In this document: in pieces, positions 27,458 through 36,306 of the stretch | Layout: each line of letters opens with the position of its first letter | Position numbering within the stretch: the stretch's first letter is position 1 | DNA from: CAVTRI01 sp963737075 | Lineage (GTDB): Bacteria > Actinomycetota > Acidimicrobiia > Acidimicrobiales > Palsa-688 | Assembly (NCBI GenBank): GCA_963737075.1 | Contig: CAVTRI010000002.1 | Coordinates: forward strand, 186,001-250,000 | Length of the DNA stretch: 64,000 nucleotides | Direction: 5' to 3' | Position numbers and translations under genes: made by a program | Notes under the pieces: model-generated | What the model saw: the letters and a program-made list of their open reading frames with translations, nothing else | Told to the model about the DNA's origin: nothing | The model's database searches: none

Positions 27458-28972
27458 CGCCCCATACTTCCCGGATCCCCGCCCCAAACACCACCAGCCG
27501 ATGGGGTCGCACCCATCGCTGCGGACTCGTTGCTTTCAGCGCCCACGTACCGGCTCCCCTGGATCTTCTGTGCACGACTCGCCCGTGATGGTCGGGTCGT
27601 CGGTTTGCCCAGCCCTAACGAGTTGACGTCCAGGATCGGTGACGGGTACTCGTGGCGGCTGCGCTGGCTGTCGTTCAGCCGCCACGGCTGATGCACGGCA
27701 GGCCCCGGGATGCCGGCCAGTTCGGAAACATGGCGGCGCACATACTCACCGGCAGGGTCGTAGCGGTGGGCCTGGCGGAGCAGGTTGAAGCGGCGGTTGG
27801 GTCGAGTGTCGTTGCCGGTGCCGGCCACCCATTGCCAGTTACCCGAGTTGTTGGCGACATCCGCATCGACGAGCCAGTCGGCGAAGTGCCCCGCACCCTC
27901 TCGCCAGTCCAGGCCCAGGCTCTTGGTCAGGCACGACGCCACCAGCAAGCGGGCCCGGTTCGCCATCCAGCCTTCCTCGAGCAGCTGGCGCATGCCCGCA
28001 TCCACGATCGGGATGCCGGTCAGACCCAGCTGCCAGGCTTTCAGGGCTGCAGGGTTGCGCTCCCAATGATGCGGGCGCGGTCGGTAATCCTGTCTCGGCA
28101 GTTCGGGAAAAGCGGCCAGCACCTGATGATGGAAGTCACGCCAACACAACTGGCGAAGGAATGGTTCTGCGCCGGCCGCCCCCACCACCTGATGAGCCAG
28201 TTCGGTTGGTGACAGACACCCGAAATGCAGGTAGGGACTGAGTCGGGAGGTCCGATCGCCGGCGAGGTCGTCGTGGCCGTCGGCGTAGCCGGCCAGCTGC
28301 CGGCGAACCCAGCTGCGGGCGAGGCGCCGGCCCTCTGTCTCGCCACCACGGTTCCGCCGCGGTGATTGCGGCTTGACGGTCAAGGTGGCCAGTCCGGGGA
28401 TGGGTCCGGGCCAGAGGTCACCTGGTACCGTCACCCGGTTGGGGGCGGGCTGCGTCGGCCGCCATGGCATGGACGTCCATTTCTGCCAGTAGGGCGTGAA
28501 CACCCGGTAGTGGTCACCGGCGGAGGGCGCCAGAATCCTCGGGTGGGACGACGGTGACCCCGGGAAAGGTGACCAACCGCATCCGGGCCCTGTCACAGGC
28601 CTGGGTCAGGCTCCGCTCGCGGCGCCGGGCGTACCGGCTGACGTCAGCGGATGCGAACACCGCGCTCGCGTCTACGGCGGTGGCCAGCTTGAGGGTCTCG
28701 GTGGTGAGCTCGCCGCATCGCACGTAGAGCTGACCACCCCGGTCCAGGAGCGAGCGGCGCAGGTCGCGGAGAGACTCCAGGAGAAAGGCTGGCCGATTGC
28801 TGGAGGCACGCGGCTGGCGCGTCAACGCCGGGTCGAGGACAAACAGCGGTACCACCACCTTCGCCCCGCGCCATGCCGCGGCCAGGGCGGGATGATCATG
28901 TACTCGCAAATCGCGATTGAAGAGCACCACGATCGTGTCATCCTGGACGGGGCGTCGGTCGCCTGCGGGCAT
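27454..28972 (-). pseudogene. phr: Deoxyribodipyrimidine photolyase, one frameshift
   Basis: From ATG 28972 the antenna domain reads IVVLFNRDLRVHDHPALAAA and LFVLDPALTRQPRASSNRPA. After VTVVPP near 28535 the frame shifts, and the rest continues: HYRVFTPYWQKW, SRLSPYLHFGCLSPTEL, ELCWRDF-like QLCWRDFHHQVLAAFP, the FAD/DNA-binding GIPIVDAGMRQLLEEGWMAN and NWQWVAGTGNDTRPNRRFNL. This is a class I CPD photolyase fold with the FAD site intact. Photolyases use blue light to split pyrimidine dimers. RBS AAGGAAGG precedes the start. The promoter carries the palindromic operator at 29001-29013. The single break may be an assembly indel. Confidence 0.9.
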
Positions 28973-28998
28973 GTGCTTCCTTCCTTAACCTGGCGCAC

Positions 28999-29013
28999 AC
29001 TTTAGCACTAAAA
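28999..29013 (-). promoter_or_regulatory. Operator overlapping the photolyase -10 box
   Basis: On the minus strand the sequence is TTTTAGTGCTAAAGT. The palindrome TTTTAGTGCTAAA (29001-29013) overlaps a -10-like TAAAGT (28999-29004). A 27-bp mirror of it serves crtE. A repressor bound here would block RNA polymerase. Confidence 0.75.
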
Positions 29014-29039
29014 GATGGCGGACCGCCCGGCCCAGCCTA

Positions 29040-29054
29040 TTTTAGTGCTAAACT
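29040..29054 (+). promoter_or_regulatory. Operator overlapping the crtE -10 box, leaderless start
   Basis: TTTTAGTGCTAAACT. The palindrome at 29040-29052 is the exact reverse complement of the photolyase site. TAAACT (29049-29054) is a -10-like hexamer six bases from the crtE GTG at 29061, so the mRNA would begin at the start codon (leaderless). Confidence 0.75.
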
Positions 29055-29060
29055 CGTTGT

Positions 29061-30140
29061 GTGCTGTCCGTCGCCGTAGCTTCCGGCCAGGATGTGGCCG
29101 ATTCCCTTATGCCGTCCTGGGTGGACGCCCGCCTGCAGGAAGTCCTGGCGGAAGAGCGGGCGCGCTGGGCACGGGCCGACGCCTGGTTGGCAGAGCCGCT
29201 GTCGCTGCTGGCCGACTTCGTCCTCCAGGGCGGCAAGAGGCTGCGGCCCATGTTCTGCTGGTACGGGTTTCTCGGCGCCGGAGGTGCTTCGGACCAAGCC
29301 CTTGTCACGGATGTCGCGGCCGGCCTGGAGCTGCTGCACGCCTTCGCGTTGCTGCACGACGATGTCATGGATGGCTCGGAATCCCGGCGGGGACTGCCCA
29401 GCATGCACCGCCGGCTGGAGCGGGACCACCGTCGGTCCGGTTGGCGCGGTGAATCACGCCGGTTCGGGGAGGGTATGGCCGTGCTGCTCGGCGATCTGGC
29501 CTTTGCCTGCGCTGATCGTTTGCTTGCCTCCGCTGGGCAGGCAGCGCCCGAGGTGCGCCCTGTGTGGGATGAACTGCGGCTGGAGCTGGTCATGGGCCAG
29601 TACCTCGACCTGGCCGGCGCGGCGCGGGGAGGGCTCGGCTGGCGGCGAGCGGTCCGTATCGCCCGCTACAAGTCGGGCGGCTACACGGTGGAGCGGCCGC
29701 TCCACCTGGGCGCGGCGCTGACCGGCCGGCTCGGGGACATGGGTCCCTGCTACACGGCCTTCGGCCGGCCCCTGGGCGACGCGTTCCAGCTTCGCGATGA
29801 TCTGGTCGGGACCTTTGGTGACGAACTGGTGAGCGGCAAACCGGTCGGCGACGACTTGCGAGACGGGAAGCCCACCCTGCTGCTAGCCCTGGCCAGGGAC
29901 CGGTGCGGGCCGGCCGCTGCGCCCCTTCTGGGCCGCGTCGGCGCGCCCGACCTGACCGGCAGCGAGGTCGAGCGCCTCTGCCGTCTGCTGGAGGATTGCG
30001 GAGCTCGAGACGAGGTGGAACAAATGATCCGATACCGCCACGCCTGTGCCGTCGCCGCGCTGGCTCGGGCACCGATTCCCGACCATGTCCGGGCGGCGCT
30101 GGACGGCCTGGCGGCCCAGGTCGTGCGAGGACCGGCCTGA
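29061..30140 (+). CDS. crtE: Geranylgeranyl diphosphate synthase (polyprenyl synthetase)
   Basis: 359 residues of the trans-isoprenyl diphosphate synthase fold. Visible motifs are QGGKRLRPM, the first Asp-rich motif LLHDDVMDGSESRRG, MGQYLDL, ARYKSGGYTVERPLHLGAAL and the second Asp-rich region FQLRDDLVGTFGDELVSGKP, followed by DDLRDGKPTLLLALA. It condenses IPP with allylic diphosphates to make GGPP for carotenoids. Start GTG 29061 is the only one consistent with the promoter spacing. The stop overlaps the crtI start (TGATG). It is the first gene of the crtE-crtI-crtB operon and diverges from the photolyase. Confidence 0.93.
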   Translation: MLSVAVASGQDVADSLMPSWVDARLQEVLAEERARWARADAWLAEPLSLLADFVLQGGKRLRPMFCWYGFLGAGGASDQALVTDVAAGLELLHAFALLHDDVMDGSESRRGLPSMHRRLERDHRRSGWRGESRRFGEGMAVLLGDLAFACADRLLASAGQAAPEVRPVWDELRLELVMGQYLDLAGAARGGLGWRRAVRIARYKSGGYTVERPLHLGAALTGRLGDMGPCYTAFGRPLGDAFQLRDDLVGTFGDELVSGKPVGDDLRDGKPTLLLALARDRCGPAAAPLLGRVGAPDLTGSEVERLCRLLEDCGARDEVEQMIRYRHACAVAALARAPIPDHVRAALDGLAAQVVRGPA

Positions 30141-31612
30141 TGCGAGTGGTGGTTGTCGGCGCAGGTATCGGCGGGCTCAGCGCCGCCTGCCATCTGGTGG
30201 GTGGCGGCCACGACGTGGTGGTCGTGGAGCGGGGCGACGCTCCGGGCGGGCGAGCCGGAGTCTTGCGTCGCGGGGGCTATCAGTTCGAAACCGGGCCGAC
30301 CGTGCTGACCATGCCGGCGCTGCTCCAAGAGGCCATCAATGCTGCTGGCAGTGACCTGTCGGACCTGCTCTCGCTTTCCCCGCTGGATCCCATTTACCGG
30401 GCCAACTTCGCGGACGGCTCGGTGATCTGCGTCCGCCGCGGGCGGGAGGCTATGGCGGACGAGCTGCGCCGCACCTGCGGCCCCCGGGAGGCCGCCGCCT
30501 TCGAGAAGTTCGCGGACTGGCTCACCGAACTCTACGAACTGGAGCTGGGGTCCTTCATCAACCGGAACTTCGACTCCCCGCTCGACCTGGTCCGCCCGCT
30601 GGCGCCGGCCCTGCGCCTGATCGCCATGGGGGGTCTGCGCCGGCTGGCCCCCCGGGTCCGGGCCTTCTTCGCCGACGATCGTCTGCAGCGCCTTTTCAGC
30701 TTTCAGTCGCTTTACGCCGGCCTGGCGCCCTACGAAGCACTGGCCCTCTACAGCGTCATCACCTACATGGACACCATCGGCGGGGTGTACTACCCGGCTG
30801 GTGGAGTGCACGCCGTCCCCACCGCGCTGGCCACCGCCGCGGTCAAAGGAGGAGCCGACCTGCGCTTGCAGAGTCCGGTGGAGCGCATCGTGCTGGCCGG
30901 CCATAAAGAAGGGCCGGTGCGGGGCGTGGCCCTGGCCGGCGGCGAGTTCCTGCCGGCGGATGCGGTGGTGTGCAACGCCGACCTTCCGGCCGCCTACCGG
31001 TCGCTGCTGCCTGGCCTGGCGGCCCCCCGGGTGGCCCGCACCGGCCGCTATTCACCCTCGGCCATCGTGTGGCATGCGGGCGTGGCCGGGACGTTGCCGG
31101 GTGGGACCGCTCATCACAACATTCATTTCGGGACCGAGTGGGATAGCTCCTTCCGGGCCGTGCTCGACGACGGCCGGCGCATGCCCGACCCCTCCCTTCT
31201 CGTCACGGTGCCCACCGTGGACGATCCGGGTGTGGCCCCGCCGGGCCGCCACACCCTGTATGTGCTGGAGCCGGTACCCAACCTCGACGCAGCGCTCGAC
31301 TGGGCCACCGAGAGAGAGCGCGCCCATGGGGAAATGGTCGCCCGGGTGGCCGGCTTCGGCTATCCCACCGACGTCGAGGTGGAAGCGTTCATCGACCCCA
31401 CCGACTGGCAGCGGGCCGGCCTGGAACGAGGCACGCCCTTCTCGCTGGCCCACCGCTTCTTCCAGACCGGGCCGTTTCGTGCCGGCAACGTCGAAGCGCG
31501 GGCGCCGGGGCTGGTGTTCGTGGGAGCCGGGACAGTGCCCGGCGTGGGGGTGCCCATGGTGTTGCTCTCCGGGCGGTTGGCCGCGGCCCGGGTGGAGGCC
31601 ATGGCGGTATGA
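30140..31612 (+). CDS. crtI: Phytoene desaturase (CrtI type)
   Basis: 490 residues, intact. The FAD-binding dinucleotide motif is at the very N-terminus, VVVVGAGIGGLSAACHLVGG. Then come the family's ETGPTVLTM and YYPAGGVHAVPTAL, and the C-terminal VGAGTVPGVGVPMVLLSGRL, which is the CrtI FAD/C-terminal signature. The enzyme desaturates phytoene towards neurosporene/lycopene at the membrane. ATG 30140 shares one base with the crtE stop. A longer upstream extension of this frame is ruled out because it would overlap crtE. Its stop overlaps crtB (ATGA). Confidence 0.95.
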   Translation: MRVVVVGAGIGGLSAACHLVGGGHDVVVVERGDAPGGRAGVLRRGGYQFETGPTVLTMPALLQEAINAAGSDLSDLLSLSPLDPIYRANFADGSVICVRRGREAMADELRRTCGPREAAAFEKFADWLTELYELELGSFINRNFDSPLDLVRPLAPALRLIAMGGLRRLAPRVRAFFADDRLQRLFSFQSLYAGLAPYEALALYSVITYMDTIGGVYYPAGGVHAVPTALATAAVKGGADLRLQSPVERIVLAGHKEGPVRGVALAGGEFLPADAVVCNADLPAAYRSLLPGLAAPRVARTGRYSPSAIVWHAGVAGTLPGGTAHHNIHFGTEWDSSFRAVLDDGRRMPDPSLLVTVPTVDDPGVAPPGRHTLYVLEPVPNLDAALDWATERERAHGEMVARVAGFGYPTDVEVEAFIDPTDWQRAGLERGTPFSLAHRFFQTGPFRAGNVEARAPGLVFVGAGTVPGVGVPMVLLSGRLAAARVEAMAV

Positions 31613-32513
31613 CCGGCCCAGATTGGAGCTGCCCCGCTCCCCCGGCGACTGCCCGCCTGGAGGCCAGCTACCGGGCCTGCCGCGCCCTGCACCGCCGGCA
31701 CGGCACCACCTATTACTGGGCCACCAGGTTGTTGCCGGCCCAAAGCCGGCGCCATGTGCACGCCCTGTATGGGTTCTGCCGCTACGCCGACGAGATCGTA
31801 GACAACCCGGGGGACGCCGGTCTCTCCGTGGCCGCCCGCCGGCTGGCGCACCTGCAAGACCGCCTCTTCACCGACCTGAACGGGGCCGCTCCGACGACCT
31901 GATCCTGGCCGCCCTGGTGGACACCGTCCTGACCTTGGGCATCAGCCGTGACGCCCTGCGCCGATTCCTGGGCGCCATGACCATGGATCTCTCCGTGACC
32001 GAGTACCAATCCTGGCATGACCTGTGCGGGTACATGGACGGTTCGGCGGCGGCGGTAGCCGAGATGATGCTGCCCGTTCTTCAGCCCACAGATCCGGCCG
32101 CCGCCCTGGAACCAGCCCGGGCCCTCGGCCTGGCCTTCCAGTTCACGAACTTTTTGGGCGACGTCGGCGAGGATCTCGACAGGGGACGTGTGTACCTTCC
32201 CGCCCAGGATCTCGCCCATTTCGGAGCCGATCCCCGGCTGCGGCAGGTCAGCCCCGAATGGGCTGAGTTGATGCGGTTCGAGATCGAACGGGCCCGGGCC
32301 CTCTACCGCGAGGCAGACAGCGGCATCCCGTTTCTGGCCGGCCGGGCCGCCCCCTGCATACGCACGGCCCGCCACCTCTACAGCTGCATCCTGGACCAAA
32401 TCGAAGCCAACGGCTACGACGTCTTCTCCAAGCGGGCCCACGTCCCGGCGCACCGAAAGGCCACCACGGCGGGACGGTATCTGGCTGGCACGATCGGCAC
32501 CAGGAACCCGTAA
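31609..32513 (+). pseudogene. crtB: Phytoene synthase, one frameshift
   Basis: ATG 31609 overlaps the crtI stop. The first 95 residues include HGTTYYWATRLLPAQSRRHV and YGFCRYADEIVDNPG (first DxxxD), then TGA near 31900. The remaining frame continues DDLILAALVDTVLTLGISRD and FQFTNFLGDVGEDLDRGRVY (second Asp-rich motif, NxxxDxxED) to the stop at 32513. One missing base at CTCCGACGACC (about 31890) explains the break. It joins two GGPP to phytoene. The end overlaps the convergent crtZ end by 100 bp. Confidence 0.92.
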
Positions 32514-32590
32514 GGCGCGAAACCGGTTCGGTGGTGGATGGCATGGCAGGCCCCGATCCAGCCCAGCCACCGGCCCGGCAACACCGGGCG

Positions 32591-34109
32591 TGTTTTGCGT
32601 CTGAGTTCGCCGCGGAGGGTCCACCGCGAAATGACCCATGCCTGACAGTCTCCTCGGCTAGTCCGAGAGGAGCTGTGAATGTCCGAGTTGAACGGACGTC
32701 GCAAGGCGAAGGTGCTGTCGCCGGAGACGAAGTGGGAGATCTTCTTGTCCGTGATGGGTCGGGAGATCACCCAGTCCGATGCGGCGCGCAAGTGGGGCGT
32801 GGACGTTTCGACGATCATCACGATTCGCCGCACCGTCAAAGACGCCGCGCTGGCTGCGTTTTCTTCGAAGCCGGGACGCCCAGCCGCCGAGCGCAACTGG
32901 CAGCTCAAGGAGGCCAACCGCGAGCTTGCACAGTTGACCGAGGCGATCAAGGCGCAGGCGATCGAGCTGGCTGTGCTGCGGGGAAAAGCCGGCTGGGCCT
33001 GACATCTCCGCTTGGCCCGAGGGTCCCGGGCGAGACCAAGGAAGCGATCCTCAAACTGGTCGACGAGGCTGTCGCCGGTGGCGCACCGCATTCGTGGGCG
33101 ACCGCGCTGTTGGGGGTTTCCGATGACCGGGTGCACCGCTGGCGGCATCGCCAGCGCATCGTGGGCACTCTCACCGATCGGGCACCAGGCGGTGTCGCCC
33201 TGCACTCGCTGATGGAGTGGGAGGTCGCCGAGAATCCTCGCTGTCACAGAGGAGTGGGGCAGCATTGACCGCTCGCATCGCAAGCTCGCTCACCGCGGCT
33301 CCTACACCGCCCGGGTGTGGGTCTCTGCCTCCACCTTCCGCCGGGTCTTGGCTGCTCACGGGCTGGTTCTGCCCGAGCCGCCAGCGAGAGATCCTGCTCC
33401 ACGGATCGCCTGGCCGGCATGGCTGTCGTGGGAGCCGAATCGCATCTGGTGCTGGGACGTGTCGCATTTCCCCGCGCCAAGAGGGTCGCGTTCGCCATCG
33501 TCGACGTCGTGTCCCGCAGGTGGATCGACACGCTGGTGTCGATCGAGGAGACCTCCAGCCAGGTCGCGGTCATCTTCGACAGGGCCCTCATCGCAGAGGG
33601 CCTCGCCGAGCTGATCACCCCGGAGCGCATCGAGCTGCCCATCGACGACCCGGCCCGGCCGATCCTGTTGGCCTGCAGCGACAACGGCCCGCCGATGACC
33701 TCGCATGACACCAGGGACTTCTTCGTCGGCCTGGCCGTCGCGCAGCGCCTGGGGCGTCCCGCAACGCCGACCGACCAGGCGTGGATCGAGAGCCTCTTCG
33801 GCCACGTCAAAGGCGAGTGGCCGCACCTCGAAACGATCACCGACCCCGCCGCTCTCGACACCGAACTGGGCCGCGTCCGCCGAGAGTACAACGGGACCCG
33901 CTTGCACGCCGGGATCGGCTACGTCACACCCGACGACGAACACGCCGGCCGAGGAGAAGCCATCCGCCAAGCACGAGTCGAGGGACTGCGGCGAGCCCAC
34001 GAACAGCGCGTCACCTACCATCGCCGCCACCGCAACAACCACCACGAGGAGACGGCATGACTTGGTTCATTATCCAGCCGATCTCCGCGTTTAACTCAGA
34101 CGCAGGTCA
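32591..34109 (+). mobile_element. IS3-like insertion sequence, copy 1 (in crtZ)
   Basis: 1519 bp. The ends are TGTTTTGCGTCTGAG (left) and the complement of TGACCTGCGTCTGAG (right), with GGCG duplicated at 32587-32590 and 34110-34113. Nearly identical to copy 2 at 57611-59129: I see two substitutions and two single-base indels. Confidence 0.93.
32679..34060 (+). pseudogene. IS transposase OrfA/OrfB, copy 1 (OrfB frameshifted)
   Basis: OrfA (32679-33002) is intact: MSELNGRRKAKVLSPETKWE with the HTH ITQSDAARKWGVDVSTIITI. OrfB should be read by -1 frameshifting at GGGAAAA (32981-32987). In this copy an extra A near 33233 and a missing C near 33472 put about 80 codons out of frame, ending at a stop at 33268. 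The catalytic parts, CSDNGPPMTS and QAWIESLFGHVKGEW, remain downstream. RBS GAGAGGAGC precedes OrfA. Confidence 0.88.
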
Positions 34110-34418
34110 GGCGCCTCCCGCTGAACCGGCCGTGCACACACACGTCGTGCACCAGCCCATACGCCAGCCCATAGCCGCTCACCCCGACCAGGGCGCCCAA
34201 CATCATTCCCTGGCCGCCCCGGGCCGCCACGGCCATAGCGATCACCGTGAGGGCGGCGAAGAGAAGCGGAAAAACATCATTCGCTTCCAGGGGACCGGCG
34301 GTCTTGCGGTGATGGCTGCGGTGCCACACCCACCCCTTGCCGTGCATGACAGCCCGATGAAAGCCGGCCGCCCCCGGCTCCATGGCCACAAAGGCCGCCA
34401 AACCCGCCGCCACCGCCA

Positions 34419-34934
34419 TCATGACGCTACCCGCACCCGGAGGCGAGCCTGGAGGCGCCGCGAAATACTCTCGATGCGCCCCCGGTTATAGCGCTGCACG
34501 ATGATGCAGGGGACGTTGGCGACCACCGCGTACGTCGCCATGCACGCCATGAGCCCCCCCGGGTTCCACCACGGCATCGCCGCCAAGGGTGCCAGCGCCG
34601 CCCAGTGCACACCTTCGGCCCGGCGGGTCTCAGCCGCAAATGCTTCCAGTCCAGCCGCCGTCCGGCCCGGCAGAGCACGCTTGGAGACCGGCCCGAACAC
34701 AGCGCCGGCCTCGGGAAGACGATCCTTCCAGCGTCGCACCCCCAACCACGCCCAGGTCAGGCCCCGGGGTTCCCACGGCCGAATCCTGGTCAGCCACCTA
34801 TCATCGAAAAAGACGGACGCCGGCAGGCGACCAGCCGCCAGCCCCACGCCCACATCCCACCCCGCCCACAGGGCGGCGTAGACCAGCACCGCCGTCTCGG
34901 CGTTCACGGCCGCACCAACCGGCCCCGCCACCAC
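34419..34934 (-). CDS. Glycosyl-carotenoid acyltransferase (CrtO-like)
   Basis: 171 residues of the glycosyl-4,4'-diaponeurosporenoate acyltransferase family: an N-terminal membrane helix (AVLVYAALWAGWDVGVGLAA), then LGVRRWKDRLPEAGAVFG, SKRALPG, AAETRRAEGVHWAALAPLAA and ANVPCIIVQRYNRGRI. Such enzymes add a fatty acyl chain to the sugar of carotenoid glycosides at the membrane. It overlaps the glycosyltransferase end upstream and the crtZ start downstream, so it sits in a tight minus-strand operon. Confidence 0.85.
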   Translation of the reverse strand: MVAGPVGAAVNAETAVLVYAALWAGWDVGVGLAAGRLPASVFFDDRWLTRIRPWEPRGLTWAWLGVRRWKDRLPEAGAVFGPVSKRALPGRTAAGLEAFAAETRRAEGVHWAALAPLAAMPWWNPGGLMACMATYAVVANVPCIIVQRYNRGRIESISRRLQARLRVRVAS

Positions 34935-35629
34935 ACCGAACGACCCGCCGCCCGGGCCAGAGCCGGTTCCATTTCCTCCACCACCGCGGCCCGCACGCCG
35001 GCGTGTCCGCCCGCGTCAAAGTAACGGGCCCGGGGCACGGCCATGGCTGGCCCGAACCCGACCGGGCCGCGCCACCAGCGCCCGGGTGAACCCGGCGGCA
35101 AGGTATGTCCGGTACCCGCCATCAGCGCCACGACGTTGCACACGGCCGAGAGGTGTTCATAAGGCCGCTCGACCCGGTGGGTCGGCTGAACGGTCACCAA
35201 GCCGTCGCGGGCCACCGCCGCGGCGGCCAGGCGGGCCACGAAACGGGGGGCAGGTTCAGTGTTGGCGTCCAGGAACACCAGCACGTCGCCTCGACTGGCC
35301 CGGGCGCCCTCCCAGCAGGCCCAGGACTTGCCTGTCCAGCCGCTCAAAGGCGCGGTGCGCAGCACCACGGCCCCCGGCGGCTTCGGCCACCACCGCCGTG
35401 CCGTCCACGGAGTCGTCATCGACCACGATGACCTCGAACGGCCCGCAGTTGATCCCCTCCGCGGCGAGAGCCGCAAGCAGAAACGGCAGCCGGGCCGACT
35501 CGTCACGCGCCGGCACCACCACCGACACACTAGGTGGCGTCCCGTCAAGCGATACCTTCGGCAGCCGGCGGCTCGCCCGGCCACTAGCCACCCCGCGCTC
35601 CACCCCGCAACGGACAGGGCGTCCATCAT
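34904..35629 (-). pseudogene. Family 2 glycosyltransferase (CrtQ-like), frameshifted
   Basis: ATG 35629 overlaps the crtYd stop (ATGATG). The first residues, MMDALSVAGWSAGWLVAGRA, are a membrane helix. A shift near 35570 leads to PSVSVVVPARDESARLPFLL and FEVIVVDDDSVDGTAVVAEA (GT-A fold, DxD-like DDDS). A second shift near 35365 leads to SRGDVLVFLDANTEPAPRFV and FGPAMAVPRARYFDAGGHAG. The usual C-terminal membrane segments are missing, so the gene may also be truncated. Role: glycosylation of a carotenoid acid or hydroxyl (inferred from neighbours). Confidence 0.8.
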
Positions 35630-35932
35630 CTCAGGCGCTCCCCCATCCGCATCCAGAGCAGCAACGTGGTAGTAACCAGCGCGAACCCGAACAGGAAATC
35701 TTCGATCGGGACATCCCACGGAAAACGCAGCCCCATCGTCCCGTGAGGGTTGTAGCGCACGATCGGCGCGCTCAACTTGGTCAGCCAACCGTCACCGCCA
35801 CCTGGAAGGCAAAGACAATCGCCAGGGTGATCCCATACTCGGGGCGCCGAAACAAGCCGGTGTGCAACCAGGCCAACTCCGCACCACAACCGCGCTCGCC
35901 GCCACCATCGCCAGGGCGCTGTACTCACCCAC
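35626..35932 (-). pseudogene. crtYd: Lycopene cyclase domain protein (CrtYd), two frameshifts
   Basis: GTG 35932 opens VGEYSALAMVAASAVVV. The continuation, LAWLHTGLFRRPEYGITLAI, is in the next frame, and the end, FPWDVPIEDFLFGFALVTTT, with the hallmark PxEDxLF, is in a third. Together these give the three-helix lycopene cyclase domain. The start overlaps the crtYc end by eight bases. CrtYc and CrtYd form the heterodimeric actinobacterial cyclase. Confidence 0.82.
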
Positions 35933-36245
35933 GGCGGCGCCCCAGCACCTCGCGGACCGATTCATATGTCAATAGCGCGCACAGCGGCACGACCACAAAA
36001 AACAGGACTTCCTCGACCGGCAGCCCCATCGGCAGCTGCCAACCCGTCACGAAGCGAGGGTTAAAACTCCAGTCACCTCGAAGAACTGCCACCGCGTCCC
36101 AGGCCGTGAAGACCGCGACCGGCCAGGCGAGCGCCCTCACGGTCCTCTGCCAGCGCCGGTAGACCCTCGCCGCAAACACGAACTCCAGGGGCAAGGTCAC
36201 CACCACGCAGCCCGCCAGAAGCAACAGATACTGGTATCGGTCGAT
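35925..36245 (-). CDS. crtYc: Lycopene cyclase subunit (CrtYc)
   Basis: About 106 residues, three predicted membrane helices: YQYLLLLAGCVVVTLPLEFV, WPVAVFTAWDAVAVLRGDW and PMGLPVEEVLFFVVVPLCAL, with the PxEE motif conserved. Homologues start M-D-R-Y-Q-Y, but here the corresponding codon is ATC (36245-36243) and the nearest in-frame ATG, at 36329, would lie inside the divergent regulator gene. The -10-like TAAAGT (36253-36258) ends seven bases before the ATC, as in the leaderless crtE promoter. So an ATC start, or a base error at this position, is likely. First gene of crtYc-crtYd-GT2-acyltransferase-crtZ. Confidence 0.82.
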   Translation of the reverse strand: MDRYQYLLLLAGCVVVTLPLEFVFAARVYRRWQRTVRALAWPVAVFTAWDAVAVLRGDWSFNPRFVTGWQLPMGLPVEEVLFFVVVPLCALLTYESVREVLGRRRG

Positions 36246-36252
36246 ACGAGTG

Positions 36253-36268
36253 ACTTTACTACTAAAAT
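36253..36268. promoter_or_regulatory. Third operator, shared by crtYc and the carH-like gene
   Basis: On the minus strand TTTTAGTAGTAAAGT differs from the crtE/photolyase operator at two central bases and overlaps TAAAGT (-10 of crtYc). On the plus strand it overlaps TAAAAT (36263-36268), a -10 for the regulator gene. One bound site could control both directions, including autoregulation. Confidence 0.7.
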
Positions 36269-36306
36269 CTGGATCGCCAGTCGTCGGTGCCAGGAGGCCC
36301 ACAGAA

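Larger units (their letters stand above)
32414..34422 (-). pseudogene. crtZ: Beta-carotene hydroxylase interrupted by an IS
   Basis: The 5' part (34422-34110) has EPGAAGFHRAVMHGKGWVWH, RSHHRKTAG and YGLVHDVCVHGRF. The 3' part (32590-32414) has RPVLPGRWLGWIGACHAIHH and PYGFLVPIVPARY. Removing 32591-34109 and one GGCG duplicate rejoins the codons exactly, giving a 161-residue protein with all the HxxxH/HxxHH diiron ligands of CrtZ. The enzyme hydroxylates beta-ionone rings. The start overlaps the acyltransferase stop by four bases. It is unambiguously inactivated. Confidence 0.9.
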
